Part shown: one piece after another, positions 61,401 to 64,000 of the stretch
Layout of the letters: every line of letters starts with the position of its first letter
Numbering within the stretch: the first letter of the stretch is position 1
Assembly (NCBI GenBank): GCA_947172415.1
Contig: OX359200.1
Coordinates: forward strand, 5,396,501 to 5,460,500
Reading direction: 5' to 3'
DNA from: Chondrosia reniformis
Taxonomy: Eukaryota; Porifera; Demospongiae; Chondrillida; Chondrillidae
DNA: 64,000 bases
Made by a program: the position numbers and the translations under genes
Notes under the pieces: model-generated
Databases searched by the model: none
Seen by the model: only the letters and a program-made list of their open reading frames with translations
What the model was told of the DNA's origin: nothing

Positions 61401-63742
61401 TGTATACAGTGATGTATGTACGTGTGTCTGACATATGTACACAGTGATGTATGTACGTGTGTCTGACATATGTATACAGTGATGTATGTACGTGTGTCTG
61501 ACATATGTATACAGTGATGTATGTACGTGTGTCTGACATATGTATACAGTGATGTATGTACGTGTGTCTGACATATGTACACAGTGATGTATGTACGTGT
61601 GTCTGACATATGTATACAGTGATGTATGTACGTGTGTCTGACATATGTATACAGTGATGTATGTACGTGTGTCTGACATATGTATACAGTGATGCATGTA
61701 CGTGTGTCTGACATATGTATACAGTGATGTATGTACGTGTGTCTGACATATGTACACAGTGATGTATGTACGTGTGTCTGACATATGTACACAGTGATGT
61801 ATGTACGTGTGTCTGACATATGTATACAGTGATGTATGTACGTGTGTCTGACATATGTATACAGTGATGTATGTACGTGTGTCTGACATATGTACACAGT
61901 GATGTATGTACGTGTGTCTGACATATGTATACAGTGATGTATGTACGTGTGTCTGACATATGTACACAGTGATGTATGTACGTGTGTCTGACATATGTAC
62001 ACAGTGATGTATGTACGTGTGTCTGACATACAGTATGTACACAGTGATGTATGTACGTGTGTCTGACATATGTACACAGTGATGTATGTACGTGTGTCTG
62101 ACATATGTATACAGTGATGTATGTACGTGTGTCTGACATATGTATACAGTGATGTATGTACGTGTGTCTGACATATGTACACAGTGACGAGTACAGCACC
62201 TGACCTCACGGTATTGTTTCCAGTGGTAACAATCTTTACGAGAGGAGGAATATTGGGATATTGATCTGGGAAGTACATATCAAACAAAAAGCATCCGTAA
62301 CTGTATGGAGTATCACAGGGTCCAGTTATCAGAGCGCGGACAAGATCCAAATGATTTTCATCCTTACCAAAAGAAGAAGAAAATATCAAAATGGTAGCAT
62401 GAATGAAAACAGAATAGAATATAAGAGGGTAAATATAGAAAAATCAATCAAAAAGAATGGAAACAGATCAATAAAAAATGTAAAGAGCAACCATCATATT
62501 ACATTACTCACTTGTCTGATGTAGATGGCCGAGTCTGGATGAGTTTGAAGCAATCCTTCCAGCTTTTTAATCTCACCAAGCAGAGCTTTGACTTTCTGAG
62601 GGCTAAAAATGAGTCAGCTTACGTAAGTAGAGTGACCACGTATACTATAGCTGATATAACAGCAGAAAGCAATACACATCAATGTTTAGTTGTAAAAAAC
62701 ATATCACTTATGCACTGAAGTGTACATATTTGCATAATTACTTAATGGCTGAAAAAATTACCCATTTTGTATAATATCACACCCTTATAAATCTCCAGTA
62801 CTTAGGGATCCATATTACCTATATAGTACATACATACTTGGATGCCATGTTCTCACTCTTGACTTTTGATGCAAAAGAATGGACATCCTAAGTTAATAAT
62901 CAGATATATGTACGTAACACTAAATATTAGTTCCCCACAGATTTATATGAATTACCGAAATGCATGATAATCAAACCAAAAGTAATTATAATCATCCTCA
63001 AATATCATGAAGAGGGAAAAACACAAAAGAAGCAATTGCTGAGAATCAAATCCAGAATGGTACAACTGTATGTAAACATACGTACATGCAGTACAATTCC
63101 ATCGTAATTATATTCAGATAGTGTGGACTGGTAGTCTTGAGTGACTTGCTGGTAGTCTATTGTCATATTCCCATAGCCCACACACAGTGACTTGTCAAAT
63201 TGAACAGGAAGGTCAAAGTTCACAGCTGCCAACTAGGACAAGGAGCAGAAGAATTAAAATATGGAAGTGAGACAAATGGACTTATGAATAATGGTGCACC
63301 TGTCTACTAAAACAGATAAATTTGTGTGATGAGGCAAGGTAGTCTCTATTATATGGTCTAGATGCATGGAAGTAAGCCATAATCTTATATGAATAATCTA
63401 ACACCTTTTTCTTACATACTACATTAACTTACGTATTATGTACGTATAATGGTTTACCTGTGAGGAAATCTCTTCCAATATCATCAGTAAATTTTCTGGC
63501 AAAAGCGTATGATTTCTCAGAACAGATTTAGCTTTGACAAATGACTCCAATGAAAAGTCTGGATGTGAAACAAATGACTTAAAAAATCCAGTCTCCCCAG
63601 GTATTTGTGCATTCCATATATGGCAAAAAATAAAGCCTAAGTTCTTCAACATGACTTGAGGGTTAAAGTGATAACTCTCTTTATTTTCGACATTCAGTTG
63701 CGAAGCTTGGGGACCACAAAGAAGTTCAAAAAACTCTGACAT
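58432..63742 (-). CDS. BIRC6: BIRC6 (giant IAP, E2/E3 hybrid), C-terminal part
   Basis: Nine exons join in phase to 398 codons plus stop: 63458-63742, 63086-63232, 62838-62887, 62512-62602, 62205-62362, 60670-60781, 60260-60370, 59694-59778, 58432-58589. The UBC domain is clear: [36 protein letters not shown], then [20 protein letters not shown] with the catalytic cysteine in [43 protein letters not shown]. The closing RNPP...FEDVI and the C-terminal helix (LHNELKKL) fit BIRC6 better than UBE2O. BIRC6 conjugates ubiquitin to caspases and other targets and restrains apoptosis and autophagy. The BIR domain and most of the giant protein lie outside the window. The protein stops where human BIRC6 still has a short extra tail. 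Confidence 0.93.
58679..58846. mobile_element. Foldback MITE in last BIRC6 intron
   Basis: CACTACAGGAAAAGGAACAG at 58679 and CTGTTCCTTTTCCTGCAGTG ending at 58846 are inverted, with arms of about 38 bases. Interior has no coding. No certain TSD. Confidence 0.75.
59177..59350. mobile_element. MITE, TACAGTA-ended family, copy 4
   Basis: TACAGTACTTTTTTTAGTTG on the left and ACAACCGACCCAAAAAGTAA on the right. The interior matches the copy at 814-989 (GCATGCATGGTGACGTCATT). In a BIRC6 intron. Confidence 0.7.
60037..60240 (+). repeat. Dispersed repeat with hammerhead-like core, copy 6
   Basis: CTGATGA 60080-60086, GGGTGGAATTCCC hairpin, GAAAC 60102-60106, GTC 60111-60113, TGGCCC 60114-60119. Helix I partner is GGTTCA, so one of six positions mismatches. 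It ends at the BIRC6 exon 60260-60370. A very decayed relative is on the opposite strand at about 60900-61010. Confidence 0.6.
61157..62186. repeat. 35-bp minisatellite, about 29 copies, inside the BIRC6 UBC intron
   Basis: Unit built from GTATGTACGTGTGTCTGACA and TATGTACACAGTGAT. I count 29 occurrences of GTGTCTGAC. Variants are a C/T change (TGTACACAG or TGTATACAG), one GATGCATG, and two longer units with CATACAGTATG. It ends 19 bases before the 62205 splice donor. Confidence 0.95.
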
Positions 63743-64000
63743 CTAAAGGTATAGCATAAAGTCATTTACACTTAAATCAAAACACCCTTTAATTATTGGA
63801 TACAGTACACAAACTGATAAAAAGATTATAAGAAATTAACCAGTAGGACACTAATGAATTTCATAATCAACAAAGTCAACTGTTAAATGGTCGGTGAGAA
63901 CTAGTTATTTAATTAAAGCAACCACATTACAGGACAGTATTTAAGACTCTAGATAAATAATGAACTATATGGTATTAGGACAGTCAGTAGAAGAAACCTA

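Noticed and set aside
61157-62186. CRISPR-like array
   Set aside because: Units are contiguous with no unique spacers, in a eukaryotic intron; it is a minisatellite.
61100-62389. Long minus-strand ORFs (up to 429 codons) rich in His-Thr-Tyr repeats
   Set aside because: They are translations of the 35-bp minisatellite in a BIRC6 intron; only the outermost part (61 codons or so of UBC sequence) is real coding.
58432-63742. UBE2O instead of BIRC6
   Set aside because: The [16 protein letters not shown] context is shared by both, but the LRNPPRGFEDVI segment and the closing helix fit BIRC6 better.

Overview
The window is AT-rich eukaryotic DNA. Its genes have many short GT-AG introns and metazoan-type multidomain products: a gp78/AMFR ubiquitin ligase, BIRC6, an adhesion GPCR, WAP/TIL secreted inhibitors and axonemal dynein fragments. 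Compact introns, simple gene structures, abundant TACGTA/GTAC palindromes and lineage-specific families suggest an early-branching animal. A demosponge is my best guess, by inference only. No rRNA, tRNA or CRISPR array was recognised.

Layout. 1-7953 (+): 3' part of an AMFR (gp78) ER ubiquitin ligase with RING and CUE domains. 8816-18002 (-): three tandem paralogues of an unrecognised four-exon, single-pass, cysteine-rich membrane protein of about 180 residues, with two long-inverted-repeat elements flanked by 9-bp target duplications in and between them. 18.7-38.5 kb: a patchwork of segmental duplications. It holds a secreted 3xWAP-TIL protein on the + strand, partial WAP/TIL copies, retroelement reverse-transcriptase fragments, the last exons of an axonemal dynein heavy chain (-, decayed, three places) and decayed copies of adhesion-GPCR exons (-). 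38.6-51.8 kb (-): an apparently complete adhesion GPCR. I could thread 34 exons with consistent splice phases (5433 nt, 1810 aa): signal peptide, two Ig-like domains, Calx-beta repeats, a Cys-rich module, a thrombospondin-3-like motif, HRM, GAIN/GPS, 7TM and an acidic tail. 52-58.4 kb: mostly non-coding, with a foldback element, a polypyrimidine minisatellite and some unassigned ORFs. 58.4-63.7 kb (-): the C-terminal E2 (UBC) end of BIRC6, with a 29-copy 35-bp minisatellite in the intron that splits the UBC domain.

Two of the four confident gene loci belong to ubiquitin pathways (AMFR, an ERAD E3; BIRC6, an E2/E3 hybrid), but nothing in the sequence links them functionally. The most interesting non-genic signal is a dispersed repeat carrying a hammerhead-ribozyme-like core (CTGATGA, a hairpin, GAAAC, a short helix III, then GTC) with complementary helix I strands. 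It occurs at least six times, once just downstream of a reverse-transcriptase fragment. A second foldback family carries a related core.
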